Positions 1-8,950 of a stretch of 64,000 nt of DNA are shown here, in pieces (positions within the stretch are counted from its first letter, which is position 1; each line of letters begins with the position of its first letter). The stretch comes from Nitratidesulfovibrio sp. (lineage in GTDB: Bacteria > Desulfobacterota > Desulfovibrionia > Desulfovibrionales > Desulfovibrionaceae). Under the pieces are notes generated by a model. It did not search any database. It had not been told where the DNA came from and was given only the letters and a program-made list of their open reading frames with translations. Location of the stretch: contig NZ_JBDXXH010000011.1 in the NCBI RefSeq assembly GCF_040373385.1, forward strand, positions 57,429-121,428, written 5' to 3'. The position numbers and the translations under genes were made by a program.

Positions 1-1
1 C

Positions 2-124
2 CGCGTGGGCACGGTGCGCGGTACGGGATATTACTTCCGCGTTTCGCCCACGGAATCGACCTTCGGCGGGCAGGACGCGGCAGAACCGCGCCTCGGGACG
101 GGGCATGAAAACGTGGCCGGTTAG
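2..124 (+). CDS. response regulator, C-terminal end (partial)
   Basis: This is the 3' end of a gene that begins before the window; 40 codons are visible, ending in TAG. The peptide starts RVGTVRGTGYYF, which matches the last strand and wing of an OmpR/PhoB-type winged-helix DNA-binding domain (the family pattern is TVRGxGYxF). It is followed by about 28 residues of non-conserved tail. The stop lies 20 bp inside the downstream histidine kinase gene, so the two are translationally coupled as a two-component operon. Nothing can be said about the receiver domain, which is outside the window. Confidence 0.8.
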   Translation, partial: RVGTVRGTGYYFRVSPTESTFGGQDAAEPRLGTGHENVAG

Positions 125-1781
125 GCTGCTGGTGCTGCTGCTGGTCGGCTGCGGCATCTTCACCCTGGGTACCTTCGTCCGCATCCGGCTGGAAGACCGC
201 CCCAAGCGCGGCCCCTTCGAAATGAGCGCCGTGTTGCTGGACCTGCTGGGCGACCGCGTTGCCGAGTACCTGGCCGAAGGCCGCACGGACAAACTGGCCG
301 CCCTGCTGGACACGCTGCGCAAGCGCGGCGTGCGCGTGGTGGTGCATGACGCCGGATTGCAGCCGCTGGCCGACAACGGCCCGGTGCAGGCGATGCCCTT
401 TGGTCCGCCGTTCCGCCCGGATGACCGGGACGAGCCGAATGCAGCGGACGGCAGAACGGGCCGCCTCATCAACGCGGAAGACGGTACCGGCCCCGCGCCC
501 GCACCCGGCCAGCCCTTCGGGCCGCCGTTCCAGCCAACATGGCAGCAACGCATCCTGGGCGCCCTGGAAGGACGCATGCCGCCCCCGCCGTCCCTGGAGG
601 CACGCCCCCCCGCGCCTGCCCCGCAATCGCCGGAAACGGAAGCCACCATACTGGCCGAAGCCCGCAAGCTGACCGTGAACGCGCGCGACACGGGCACCAC
701 CCAACTGGACTTTCCGCTGCCGTTCACCTTCCAGCCCGTGGTCCTGATGGCCGACCCCATCGACCTGCCCGGCGGCGGGCACGGGGTGCTCACCCTGCGC
801 AAGGACATGCCCACCCCGCCGGACATGCCCCTGCCGCCCTTCGTGCTGCCCCTGGCCGTGGCCATGGTGCTGGCGGGGGGCGTGCTGCACCTGCTGCTGC
901 GCCAGGCCAGCAGGCCCATCGGCGAGGTGGGCAGCGCGCTGCAACGCTTTGCGCGGGGCGACCTGCAAGCGCGCGTCAATGGCGATGTGGCCACGCACGG
1001 CACCGAACTGGCCCGCCTTGCCCGCGACTTCAACACCATGGCCGAACGGACCGAAGAACTGCTGCAAACCCAGCGCCGCCTGCTGCACGATGTGTCGCAC
1101 GAGATGCGCTCGCCCCTGTCGCGCGTGGCCCTGGCGCTGGAAATGGCCTCGCGCACCGTCTCGCCCGAATCGCAGCGCTTTCTGGAGCGCATCCGCCGTG
1201 ATGCGGAACGCCTTTCGAGCCTCAGCGCGCACCTGCTGGCCACTGGCCACCTGGACCGCCAGAAGGAGGACGAACCGCCCGCATGGTTCGACCTGTCCAC
1301 GCTGCTGGTCCAACTGGTGGAGGAAACCGACTTCCAGGCCCGCGCGGACCACAAGCGGGTGGAACTGCGCGTGGACGATCCATGCGCGGCCTTTCACGGC
1401 ATGCGCGAGATGCTGTACGGCGCCCTGGACAACGTGGTGCAGAACGCCCTGAAGTTCTCGCCGCCGGACACGCGGGTGACCGTGGCCCTGTCCTGCGCGG
1501 CGGACCGGCCCGGTCCTGCCGCCGTGGCCGAAACCGCCGACGGCTCCGAGCCGGAGCGCTGGGCGGTCATATCCGTCCGGGACCAGGGGCCGGGCGTGCC
1601 CGAAGCCGACCTGCCCATGCTCTTCGTGCCGTTCTTCCGGGCGGGCAACGCCCCGCGCGGCACGGGCACCGGGCTTGGCCTGGCCATCGCCCAGCGCGCC
1701 GTGGAACTGCATGGCGGCACCATAGCCGCCGAAAACCTGCCCAAGGGCGGGTTGCAGGTCATCATCCGCCTGCCCGCATAG
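105..1781 (+). CDS. sensor histidine kinase, CpxA-like
   Basis: A 558-residue inner-membrane sensor kinase, partner of the regulator whose tail it overlaps. It has one N-terminal membrane segment (residues 8-28), a long periplasmic part rich in Pro (two PFGPPF copies near 100 and 138), and a second membrane segment near 245-265. A HAMP segment follows, then a HisKA domain with the phospho-acceptor in HDVSHEMRSPLSR (His about 332). The HATPase_c domain has an N box (NALKFSPPDTRV), a G1 box (DQGPGVPEADLP) and a G2 box (GTGTGLGLAIA). H-box and ATP-lid residues are intact, so it should be active. CpxA/EnvZ kinases respond to envelope stress; the signal here is unknown. The Pro-rich sensor region is unlike CpxA itself. 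Confidence 0.9.
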   Translation: MKTWPVRLLVLLLVGCGIFTLGTFVRIRLEDRPKRGPFEMSAVLLDLLGDRVAEYLAEGRTDKLAALLDTLRKRGVRVVVHDAGLQPLADNGPVQAMPFGPPFRPDDRDEPNAADGRTGRLINAEDGTGPAPAPGQPFGPPFQPTWQQRILGALEGRMPPPPSLEARPPAPAPQSPETEATILAEARKLTVNARDTGTTQLDFPLPFTFQPVVLMADPIDLPGGGHGVLTLRKDMPTPPDMPLPPFVLPLAVAMVLAGGVLHLLLRQASRPIGEVGSALQRFARGDLQARVNGDVATHGTELARLARDFNTMAERTEELLQTQRRLLHDVSHEMRSPLSRVALALEMASRTVSPESQRFLERIRRDAERLSSLSAHLLATGHLDRQKEDEPPAWFDLSTLLVQLVEETDFQARADHKRVELRVDDPCAAFHGMREMLYGALDNVVQNALKFSPPDTRVTVALSCAADRPGPAAVAETADGSEPERWAVISVRDQGPGVPEADLPMLFVPFFRAGNAPRGTGTGLGLAIAQRAVELHGGTIAAENLPKGGLQVIIRLPA

Positions 1782-2020
1782 GGGCGCCTTCCGGGGGGGG
1801 GGGGCGCTTCTGCGGGGCCTTTTCGCCCGTTGGCGCGCGGGTCCCCCGGCCCATCCACCCGCCGGTTTCCTTCCAGCCCACGCCGCACCGCAAGCCGGAT
1901 GCCCTGCACGCCAGCACGCCCGATCACGTCATGCTCCCCATGGCTCCCCCATGGCTCCCACTGGCACCCACGGGCACCCACGGGCACCCGCCGCCCACCT
2001 AGCCGCCGACAAGCACAAAC

Positions 2021-2044
2021 GCCCCGCACGGCAACGTGCGGGGC
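2021..2044 (-). terminator. hairpin after the EF-hand gene
   Basis: A perfect 10-bp stem (GCCCCGCACG / CGTGCGGGGC) with a 4-nt loop, about 100 bp beyond the stop of the minus-strand EF-hand gene. On the minus strand it is followed by GTTTGTGCTTG, only a weak T-tract. It may also end plus-strand transcripts from the histidine kinase. The remaining sequence from 1782 to 2147 holds a G-run near 1795 and three copies of a short CACCCACGGG-like repeat (1966-1990), but no gene. Confidence 0.5.
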
Positions 2045-2147
2045 GGGCAAAGGTAGGCAAATCTTGCCGGGTGGCTTCTTTACATTTCTTTACTGGGTCG
2101 AAACTGCCGGTACAACCGTCAACCGGGCCTGCCCGACCGCACCGCCA

Positions 2148-2567
2148 TCACGACGGCTGGTCGGTCCGTCGCGTCCGGTTGGCCTGGCGCCGTTCGCGGG
2201 CAAAGCGCAGCAGTTCGGCCTTGCTCAACTTGCCGTCGCCATTGGTGTCGATGGCGGTGAACTCGCGGGAAACCACGGGCAATCCGGTTTCGGGGTGGGC
2301 GGCCTCCTCGCGGGTCAGGCTGCCATCATGGTCGCGGTCGGCCAGTTCGAAGCGGCGCGCCTGCTCCCTGCGCGCGGGCGGGGAGCCCGGCGTGGCCGAA
2401 GACGGTCCATCCTCCCCCGGCCTCGCACCGCCGGAAGCGGTATCGACCGCCACCGGAACCGGATCATCAGGGGCGGTGGCGACATCGGCCGCCACGGCCG
2501 TGAATTCCGCATGCAGCAGCAGGCCGCAGAACAAGGCAGTGATCAGGGGAATGCGGGACTCTTTCAT
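2148..2567 (-). CDS. secreted EF-hand calcium-binding protein
   Basis: A 139-residue exported protein. The start at 2567 has AGGAG nine bases upstream, which decides it over a longer open frame. The N-terminus (KESRIPLITALFCGLLLHAE) is a signal peptide probably cleaved after AVAA. After a Pro/Gly-rich linker come two calcium-binding loops: DRDHDGSLTREE near 85-96 and DTNGDGKLSKAE near 117-128, both with Asp/Asn at 1, 3 and 5, Gly at 6 and Glu at 12. It is thus a two-EF-hand protein of the kind annotated as EF-hand domain or calcium sensor protein in Proteobacteria. The target is unknown. It lies 63 bp downstream of the exporter operon on the same strand and could be co-transcribed. Confidence 0.8.
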   Translation of the reverse strand: MKESRIPLITALFCGLLLHAEFTAVAADVATAPDDPVPVAVDTASGGARPGEDGPSSATPGSPPARREQARRFELADRDHDGSLTREEAAHPETGLPVVSREFTAIDTNGDGKLSKAELLRFARERRQANRTRRTDQPS

Positions 2568-2629
2568 TGCAGGTACTCCTGGGGCGCCCCACGCCAAAGG
2601 ATTCCGCAGGGTGCCATTGTCGTCTTGGT

Positions 2630-4396
2630 TTATGATGCGGTGTCCGCACCGGCGGAAGGCGATGCGGATCGGGGCGCAGGCCCCGGCGCGGAAACGGCGG
2701 CCTGCCCTTCGCCCGTCGGCACGGCCCAGCCGCCGCCCAGCGCGCGATACAGGGTGATGGCGCGGGTGGCCAGCACCGCCCGTGCCCGCACGTGGGCCAG
2801 TACGGCGGTGGACAGTTCGCGCTCGGCGTCGGCCACGTCCAGAAAGTCGGTCAGTCCTGCCCGGTAGCGGTCCCAGGCAAGGACAAGGGCGGTTCGGTCC
2901 GCCTCCAGCACGGCGGCCAGATCAGGCAGCCTGCGCTGCTGGCGGTTCACGGCGTACAGGGCGGCTTCCGCCTCCTCCACCGCCGTGCGGGCCGTGGACA
3001 GATAGGTCAGGGCGGCCTGCTCGCGCCGGGCGTCGGCCTGTTCGATGCGCGCGGTGGTGGCCCCGGAATCGAACAGGGTCAGCCCCAGCGCCGGGGCCAC
3101 GGACCACACCCCGCTGCCCGAAGACAGCAGCCTGTTCACCGTGGACGCCTGCGAACCCAGCGCCGCCGACAGGCTGAGCGTGGGCCAGCGCTCCGCCGTG
3201 GTGGCGGCAAGGTCCGCCGCCGCAGCGGCCAGGCTACGCTCCGCCGCACGGATGTCCGGGCGCCGCAGCAGCAGGTCGGCGGGCAGGCCCACGGGCACTT
3301 CCCGCGCGGGCACCGGAATGGGCGCGGCCGCCTCCAGCACGGGACGCAGTTCCCCGGGGGCGGCGCCCGTCAGGCGTTCCAGACGGGCCAGGGCCGCCCA
3401 GGCGTTGTTCTCGTAGTCGGCGGCATCGGCCTGCGCGGAATGCCACAACGCGGCGGCCTGGGCCACGTCGATGTCACCGGCAAGACCCGCGTCGCGCCGG
3501 GCGGTGACCAGGGCCAGGGTTTCGGCCCGGCTGGTCGCGATGTCGCGGGTCAGGTCCAGTTCGTTCTGGGCCTGGCGCAGGGTCACGTACTGGGTGGCCA
3601 CCTCCGCCAGCAGGGTGACCAGCGTGTCGCGCCGATCCTCTTCCGCCGCCTGGGCGTCGGCCACGCGGGCCTCGCGGGTGGCGCGCAGCCGCCCGAACAG
3701 GTCGATTTCCCAGGCCAGGTCCAGGCCCGTGGCATACACGTTGCCATCGCGCGACCCGGTGGACTGCGCCTCGCCCGTGCCGGAGCGGCTGCGGGTGCCC
3801 GAGGCGGAACCGGTGACCGTGGGACCAAGGCCGGCCCCGGCCTCGCGCGCGGCGGCGCGGGCCTCGCGCACCTTTTCGGCGGCGATGCGCACATCGAAGT
3901 TGGCGGTGGCGGCACGGTCCAGCAAGCCGTCCAGTACCGGATCGCCAAAGGTGCCCCACCAACGGGCCAGCACCGCGCCGGGGTGCGCGGTTTGTACCGC
4001 CGCGCCCGTGGCGGACCCGGACGATGCGGCAGCATGCCCGCCCCCGGACCCGCTCCCGTTGCTGGCGAAAGCCAGCCCGGTCGCCTCCGCGCTCCACGCG
4101 GCGGGCATGCCGGGCCGGGGCGAGGCGGACGCGGCGGCGCAGCCCGCCGCCAGCACCGCGCACAGCAGGGCGCATGACAGGCCCGACAGGCCCGACAGGC
4201 GGCGGCGCCACCCGGACACGGCAAAAATGGTGGCCGGTTCCGCCGCGGCGGTCACCATGGCTGGACCTGTCGCAATGGCCGGACCTGTCGCAATGACCGG
4301 ACCTGTGGAACTTGCCGAAACGCAAGTGGAAACCGGGGCCGGATGGGCCTCTGCCCCCCCTGCGCCCCGGCTGGGGAAACGGAACGGCGCGGTCAT
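2630..4396 (-). CDS. outer-membrane efflux factor, NodT/TolC family lipoprotein
   Basis: The outer-membrane channel of a tripartite exporter. It carries the two repeated OEP domains of the TolC family, with family motifs such as GLPADLLLRRPDIRAAE in the centre and a C-terminal LDVADAERELSTAVL-like helix. A lipobox (LAAGC, Cys about residue 86) predicts lipid anchoring. The first ATG at 4396 overlaps the stop of the HlyD gene as ATGA, which favours coupling, but leaves about 60 residues before the signal peptide. Met at 4258, just before the hydrophobic segment, is a possible true start. The extra N-terminal part contains a TGPxIA repeat coded by a tandem DNA repeat (4255-4310). It is the last gene of the operon. 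Confidence 0.88.
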   Translation of the reverse strand: MTAPFRFPSRGAGGAEAHPAPVSTCVSASSTGPVIATGPAIATGPAMVTAAAEPATIFAVSGWRRRLSGLSGLSCALLCAVLAAGCAAASASPRPGMPAAWSAEATGLAFASNGSGSGGGHAAASSGSATGAAVQTAHPGAVLARWWGTFGDPVLDGLLDRAATANFDVRIAAEKVREARAAAREAGAGLGPTVTGSASGTRSRSGTGEAQSTGSRDGNVYATGLDLAWEIDLFGRLRATREARVADAQAAEEDRRDTLVTLLAEVATQYVTLRQAQNELDLTRDIATSRAETLALVTARRDAGLAGDIDVAQAAALWHSAQADAADYENNAWAALARLERLTGAAPGELRPVLEAAAPIPVPAREVPVGLPADLLLRRPDIRAAERSLAAAAADLAATTAERWPTLSLSAALGSQASTVNRLLSSGSGVWSVAPALGLTLFDSGATTARIEQADARREQAALTYLSTARTAVEEAEAALYAVNRQQRRLPDLAAVLEADRTALVLAWDRYRAGLTDFLDVADAERELSTAVLAHVRARAVLATRAITLYRALGGGWAVPTGEGQAAVSAPGPAPRSASPSAGADTAS

Positions 4397-5544
4397 CCCC
4401 GCACCCCCGTGCCGGTCGCTCGCAGGGGGCGGGCACCCCTGCCAAGGTCGCGCACGGGCACCACCACCTCCGGCAGCGGCCCTCCGGTGGCGGCCCGCTC
4501 CACAGCCACGGTACCCGCCCCATCGGAGCGGCCAGCCATGCCTGGCACGCTGCCCCCCGTGCTGGCCGTGCCGCCCTTTGCCGGGTCGTTCCCGGTGTGG
4601 CGCCCGGTGTCGTCGAAATACACGTCCACCTGCTGGCCCACGTAGGCGGGCATGTCCTTGGCGTCGAAGGCATACAGCACCTGCAACACGCGGATGTCCA
4701 CGCGTTCGGTGGTATCGCCGGTCAGGGACGTCTTGGGCAGCACGTAGGGTTCCACCCGCACGAAGCGCAGCGGCGCGGAAAAATCGCGGTTGCCGCGCAA
4801 AAACACCGTGGCGGGCATGCCCGCGCGATAACGCCAGGCGATGTTCTCGTCGATGTCCACCCGCACGTGCAGGCGGCTGACGTCGCCCAGCATAACCAGC
4901 GGGGTGGAAAGCGCACCTGCCGTGGCGTATTCGCCCTCGCTCACGTTCACCTGCAACACCGTGGCGTCCATGGGGGCGCGCACGCGCAACCGGTCCAGGT
5001 CCACTTCTATGGCGCGGGCCGCCGCCTCGGCCTGGGCCACGTCCGCCGTGGCCGACGCCAGCGCGGTGCGGGCCGCGTCCTCGGCATAGCCGCGCTGGGC
5101 CGCCTCTTCCGCGCTCACGGCGCGTCCATCGCGCAGGCTGCGCACGCGGACGGTGTCGGCACGGGCCTTTTCCAGGGCCACGCGGGCCTCGGCCACCTTG
5201 GCGCGGGCCGTCGCCAGGGCGGCCTTCTGTTGCGCCAGGGCCGCCTTGCGCTCGCGGTCGTCCAGCCGGAACAGCACGTCGCCCTTCTTCACCGCATCGC
5301 CCACGGTAACGGGGATTTCCACGATGACCCCGGACGTGGGCGTGGCCACGCCCACATCGCGGCTGGCCGCCTCCACGATGCCGGACCCGCTGATGTACGT
5401 TTCATAGGGCGGCGCGGCCGGGTCGGCCACCGGGGGGACCGGGGCTGGCGGCGCCGACGTGCGCGAGGCGTACACGACGCCCGCCGCAAGCCCCGCAAGG
5501 GCCAGGGCGGGAAGGACATACGTAAGGATGAAGTTGCGTCGCAT
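4393..5544 (-). CDS. HlyD-family periplasmic adaptor of an ABC exporter
   Basis: A 383-residue membrane-fusion protein. A single N-terminal membrane anchor (NFILTYVLPALALAGLAAG) precedes a lipoyl/biotinyl-like half (TPTSGVIVEIPVTVGDAVKKGD), a helical hairpin with alternating Ala/Lys/Arg heptads (about 110-210), the second lipoyl half (RVRAPMDATVLQVNVSEGE) and a beta-barrel domain. The chosen start, 5544, begins directly before the anchor; the open frame extends further upstream but without signal-like sequence. It links the inner-membrane permease to the outer-membrane factor whose gene overlaps it by 4 bp. Architecture and gene order resemble DevBCA/MacAB-type exporters. The substrate cannot be read from sequence. 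Confidence 0.88.
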   Translation of the reverse strand: MRRNFILTYVLPALALAGLAAGVVYASRTSAPPAPVPPVADPAAPPYETYISGSGIVEAASRDVGVATPTSGVIVEIPVTVGDAVKKGDVLFRLDDRERKAALAQQKAALATARAKVAEARVALEKARADTVRVRSLRDGRAVSAEEAAQRGYAEDAARTALASATADVAQAEAAARAIEVDLDRLRVRAPMDATVLQVNVSEGEYATAGALSTPLVMLGDVSRLHVRVDIDENIAWRYRAGMPATVFLRGNRDFSAPLRFVRVEPYVLPKTSLTGDTTERVDIRVLQVLYAFDAKDMPAYVGQQVDVYFDDTGRHTGNDPAKGGTASTGGSVPGMAGRSDGAGTVAVERAATGGPLPEVVVPVRDLGRGARPLRATGTGVRG

Positions 5545-5672
5545 GGGTATCTCTGTCCGTAAGGTATCGGGGCGCACCGCATCTTGGCGGGGCGGCTCCG
5601 TGGGTGTTCGGGAAATGGCTGGCGGTGGCATGACCGCCGCAGCCACGCCGCGGTCCGGAAGTCCGCCGGACG

Positions 5673-6599
5673 TCAGTCCGTGCAGCAGCGCGGCATCCGG
5701 GCGGACGTGCCCGCGCCGTTGCCGCCGGGCGGGGCCTGGTGCTCTTCGTGACCGACATGCGCGGGGGGCCGATCGCCGTGGTTGTCGCCGTCGGGTTTCG
5801 CGCCGGGGTCACCGCCATGCAGCCCCGCCGCCCCCTCCAACGGACCGGCCAGCGCGGCGGGCGTGCCCACGCGGGTCACCCGGCCATCGTCCAGTTCGGC
5901 GATGCGGTCGGCAAATTCGAAGATGCGGGCATCGTGGGTGACGATGACCAGCGCCCGGCCATCCACGGTGCCCACGCGGCGCAGCAGTTCCATGACCCGC
6001 TGGCCGTTGGCGTGGTCCAAGGCGCTGGTGGGTTCGTCGCACACGATCAGTTGCGGCTGGTGCACCAGAGCCCGGGCAATGGCCACCCGCTGCTGCTGCC
6101 CGCCGGAAAGGTCGCCGGGGGCGGATTCCGCCTTGTCGCCAAGGCCCACCAGGTCCAGCGCGGCTTCCGCCTTGCGCATGGCCTCGCGCAGCGGCGCACC
6201 GCAAATGCGCAACGGCACGGAAACGTTCTCCGCCGCCGTCAGGGCCGGATTGAGATTGTAGGCCTGGAACACGAAGCCGATGCTGCGTGCGCGAAAGGCC
6301 GCGCGGGGCCGGGGGGCCAGGGTGGTCATATCCTGTCCCAAGATGCGGCAGTTGCCTTCCGTGGGGTCCAGAATGCCCGCCATGACCGAAATGAGCGTGG
6401 TCTTGCCGCAGCCGGATGGCCCCACCAGCATCAGCAGTTCGCCGCGCTGCACGGTCAGGTCCACGCCGCGCAGGGCGTGCACGGCGGTGGCCCCTTCTCC
6501 GTAGCACTTGCGCAGCCCCGCGCAGACCACGGCGGGGTCGTCGGCCATGCTGCCGGCGCTGGCTGCGCCGGTCCCGATGTCCATCTTCATGTCCTTCAT
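5673..6599 (-). CDS. ABC transporter ATP-binding protein, LolD/MacB type
   Basis: The ATPase of the exporter. It shows Walker A GPSGCGKTT, a Q-loop after the transmembrane-coupling segment, the signature LSGGQQQRVAIARAL, Walker B LIVCDEPTSALD and the H-loop IVTHDARIF, all intact. This is the MJ0796/LolD/MacB ATPase subgroup that works with FtsX-like permeases. Residues beyond about 240 form a Gly/His/Pro-rich tail of roughly 65 residues with no family counterpart. The tail could be a metal-binding or purely linker extension. The start has several nearby Met codons (6599, 6590, 6584), so the first residues are uncertain. The permease stop is 20 bp upstream. Confidence 0.9.
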   Translation of the reverse strand: MKDMKMDIGTGAASAGSMADDPAVVCAGLRKCYGEGATAVHALRGVDLTVQRGELLMLVGPSGCGKTTLISVMAGILDPTEGNCRILGQDMTTLAPRPRAAFRARSIGFVFQAYNLNPALTAAENVSVPLRICGAPLREAMRKAEAALDLVGLGDKAESAPGDLSGGQQQRVAIARALVHQPQLIVCDEPTSALDHANGQRVMELLRRVGTVDGRALVIVTHDARIFEFADRIAELDDGRVTRVGTPAALAGPLEGAAGLHGGDPGAKPDGDNHGDRPPAHVGHEEHQAPPGGNGAGTSARMPRCCTD

Positions 6600-6618
6600 G
6601 CGTCCCTTCCCTGCTGCC

Positions 6619-7767
6619 CTATTGCTTGAACACCACGGCCGGTTCCAGCCGCAGCACCTGGCGGATGCTGAGCGCCGCGGAAACCAGGGTGATGGACAGC
6701 ACCGCGCCCCCGCCCACCGCCAGGATGAGCGGTGATAAGCGCATGCCCATGGGGTCGCCGGGCAGGTTGCCCATGATCATGGCCATGCCCACCCCGATGC
6801 CGAAGCCGGTGCCCGCCACCAGCAGGGCCTGCGACAGGATCATCAGCAACAGGGTACGGTCGTCGGTGCCCATGGCCTTCAGCACGCCGAAGTGGCGCAG
6901 CGCGTCCTGGGTGAAATTGTGAAACATCAGGCCGGTAACCACCGCGCCGATGCAGAAGCTCATGAGAATGGTGGTGCCGAAGTGCATGATGATGGCCGTG
7001 CGCTTGATGAAGTGCTTCAACGTCCGCGCGCGGAAGTCGTCGGCGGTCAGGGCGTTGAGGCCCGTTTCCGAAGCGATGCGCGCGGCAAGCGCCCGGTGGT
7101 CCTGCCCCGGCTGGGCCTTTACCAGCACGAAGGACATCACCTTGCGCTCGCTCTTGTTGAACACCTTCACCCGTGAAAAGGTGGTGTAGAGAATGGGCTG
7201 CGACTGGAAGGTGGGAGTGGCGTTGGCCACGCCCACCACCACGGCGCGGCGGTCGTTGACCTCCAGCCCGTCGCCCACGGCAAGGGGGCGCAGGCCGTGG
7301 TCCGTCTGCACGGCCAGGCGCTTGGACGCGCCCTCGGCGTCCACCACCACGGCATCGCTCATGCGCAGGTCGGCCATGCTGCCGGAACGCATGACGCCCG
7401 GCGCGCCGATGAGCGACACGTCGTCCACCCCGATGAGCCCGCAGCCCACGGTATTGCCGTCGGGCAGGCGCACCTTCAGCTGGCCCTTGTGCAGGGGCAC
7501 GGCCCATTCCACGCCGCTGACGCTGCGCACCAGCGACAGGCGCGTGTCGGGCATGGCTTTCGATTCATCCACCGACTGGGCCTGGGGGTCCATGACCCAG
7601 ATGTCGGCAATGGCGATATCGTCGATGAGGCCGTAGGTACGGGTAAGAATGCTGGCGAACACGGCGGGCTGCTGGGTCATGATCAGCGAGGTGAAGGCCA
7701 GGCTCAGCACCATGCCGAGGTACTTGCCCCGATTGGCGAGCAGCATCTTGAGCGCTATCTGGTACAT
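6619..7767 (-). CDS. FtsX-like ABC permease (DevC/MacB class)
   Basis: A 382-residue inner-membrane permease, first gene of the exporter operon. The start at 7767 (MYQIALKMLLANRGKYLG) puts a typical amphipathic start plus first membrane helix at the N-terminus; the longer upstream frame is charged, Pro-rich and non-conserved. The layout is helix 1 (about 18-38), a large periplasmic domain (40-255), then three C-terminal helices (about 265-375) of the FtsX permease domain. Residues such as HFGVLKAMGTDDRTLL match the FtsX coupling helix. It should use the neighbouring ATPase and deliver a substrate to the HlyD/NodT conduit. It is divergent from the two-component pair at 8135, which probably regulates it. 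Confidence 0.88.
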   Translation of the reverse strand: MYQIALKMLLANRGKYLGMVLSLAFTSLIMTQQPAVFASILTRTYGLIDDIAIADIWVMDPQAQSVDESKAMPDTRLSLVRSVSGVEWAVPLHKGQLKVRLPDGNTVGCGLIGVDDVSLIGAPGVMRSGSMADLRMSDAVVVDAEGASKRLAVQTDHGLRPLAVGDGLEVNDRRAVVVGVANATPTFQSQPILYTTFSRVKVFNKSERKVMSFVLVKAQPGQDHRALAARIASETGLNALTADDFRARTLKHFIKRTAIIMHFGTTILMSFCIGAVVTGLMFHNFTQDALRHFGVLKAMGTDDRTLLLMILSQALLVAGTGFGIGVGMAMIMGNLPGDPMGMRLSPLILAVGGGAVLSITLVSAALSIRQVLRLEPAVVFKQ

Positions 7768-8010
7768 GCGGATTCCGATGGCTGTTGGAGCAGCGCTTCC
7801 CCTTGCAGGGGGCGGAGGACGAAACGTGCGCCGGAGCGCCCACGTCGCACGCGGTGTCTGGCGGCCTGCGCCGGGACCATCCCGGCGGTTTGCGAAGGCA
7901 GGAGGGCGCAGGGGGGAAGGATGCAACCCGTCCGGCCTCCTTGCCGCCCCTGCGGAAGGGAGGCGGTGCGTGGAGCAGGGTCTAGCCCGGCGGCGTAACC
8001 GTAATATGTG

Positions 8011-8065
8011 TTGCCCGTTGCCGCTTCATTGCCGCAACAGGCAAAGTGTTGCCGCGTATTGCACC
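8011..8065. promoter_or_regulatory. TTGCCGC direct repeats in the exporter/two-component divergent region
   Basis: Three exact TTGCCGC copies start at 8018, 8029 and 8049; a near copy TTGCCCG is at 8011 and TTGCACC at 8059. The 8018-8029 spacing is 11 bp, one helical turn, the geometry used by OmpR/PhoB-type regulators. The array lies between the permease start (7767, minus) and the regulator start (8135, plus). Assigning it to the adjacent regulator is inference. Confidence 0.45.
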
Positions 8066-8134
8066 CTGTGCGGCGGAAACACTGTGTTGCAAAAAACCCG
8101 TGCACGGGCCACGGCGCGGCGCTATAGGTGACCC

Positions 8135-8950
8135 ATGAACACCCCGGAACACATCCTGGTCGTGGACGACGACCCCGAAATCCGCGACCTGCTCACCGGC
8201 TATCTGGACAAGCACGGCTTTCGCGCCGAATCCGCCGCCGACGGCACCGAAATGTTCCGCATGCTCGAGGTGGGCCGCTACGACCTCGTGGTGCTGGACG
8301 TGATGCTGCCCGGCGACGACGGGCTCACCCTGTGCCGCAGGCTGCGCGCCCGGTCCGAACTGCCGGTAATCATGCTGACCGCGCTGGACGACGACACCGA
8401 CCGCATCATCGGGCTGGAACTGGGTGCCGACGACTACGTGGCCAAGCCGTTCAACCCGCGCGAACTGGTGGCCCGCATCCGCACCGTGCTGCGCCGCGCC
8501 CGTGCCCTGCCGGAAAACATCGCCAAGGCCGAGCCGGAGGCCATGTCGCGCACCATCCGCTTTGCCGGGTGGACGCTGGACACGGTACCCCGCCATCTGG
8601 TGGCCCCGGACGGAATGGTGGTGAACCTGAGCGGTGCGGAATACCGCCTGCTGCGGGTGTTCCTGAATTATCCCAACCGGGTGATGAGCCGCGACCAGCT
8701 GCTGGACCTGACCCAGGGCCGCGCGGCGGAAGCCTTTGACCGGTCCATCGACGTGCTGGTCAGCCGCCTGCGCACCCGCCTGCGCGACAACGGGCGCGAG
8801 CCGCAAATCATCAAGACCGTACGCGGCGACGGCTACTACCTGGCCACCGACGTGGAACGCGATGCCGCAACCGAAGGCGCCGCCAACGCCGCACCGGACG
8901 CGGCGCCCGGCACGCCCCCCCTTCCCTTCCCCGGCCCGGCCGACGCATGA
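8135..8950 (+). CDS. OmpR-family response regulator
   Basis: A 271-residue cytoplasmic transcription factor. The receiver domain (about 1-118) has the acidic pair in VVDDDPEIRD, the phospho-acceptor Asp in VVLDVMLPGDDG (near 54), Thr in MLTALDD and Lys in VAKPFNPRE. The C-terminal winged helix (about 145-245) has the recognition-helix region DRSIDVLVSRLRTRLRD and the wing TVRGDGYYLA. It is followed by an Ala/Pro-rich tail. The stop overlaps the kinase start as ATGA, so the two are coupled. The divergent exporter operon and the direct repeats upstream suggest it controls both itself and the exporter. Confidence 0.92.
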   Translation: MNTPEHILVVDDDPEIRDLLTGYLDKHGFRAESAADGTEMFRMLEVGRYDLVVLDVMLPGDDGLTLCRRLRARSELPVIMLTALDDDTDRIIGLELGADDYVAKPFNPRELVARIRTVLRRARALPENIAKAEPEAMSRTIRFAGWTLDTVPRHLVAPDGMVVNLSGAEYRLLRVFLNYPNRVMSRDQLLDLTQGRAAEAFDRSIDVLVSRLRTRLRDNGREPQIIKTVRGDGYYLATDVERDAATEGAANAAPDAAPGTPPLPFPGPADA

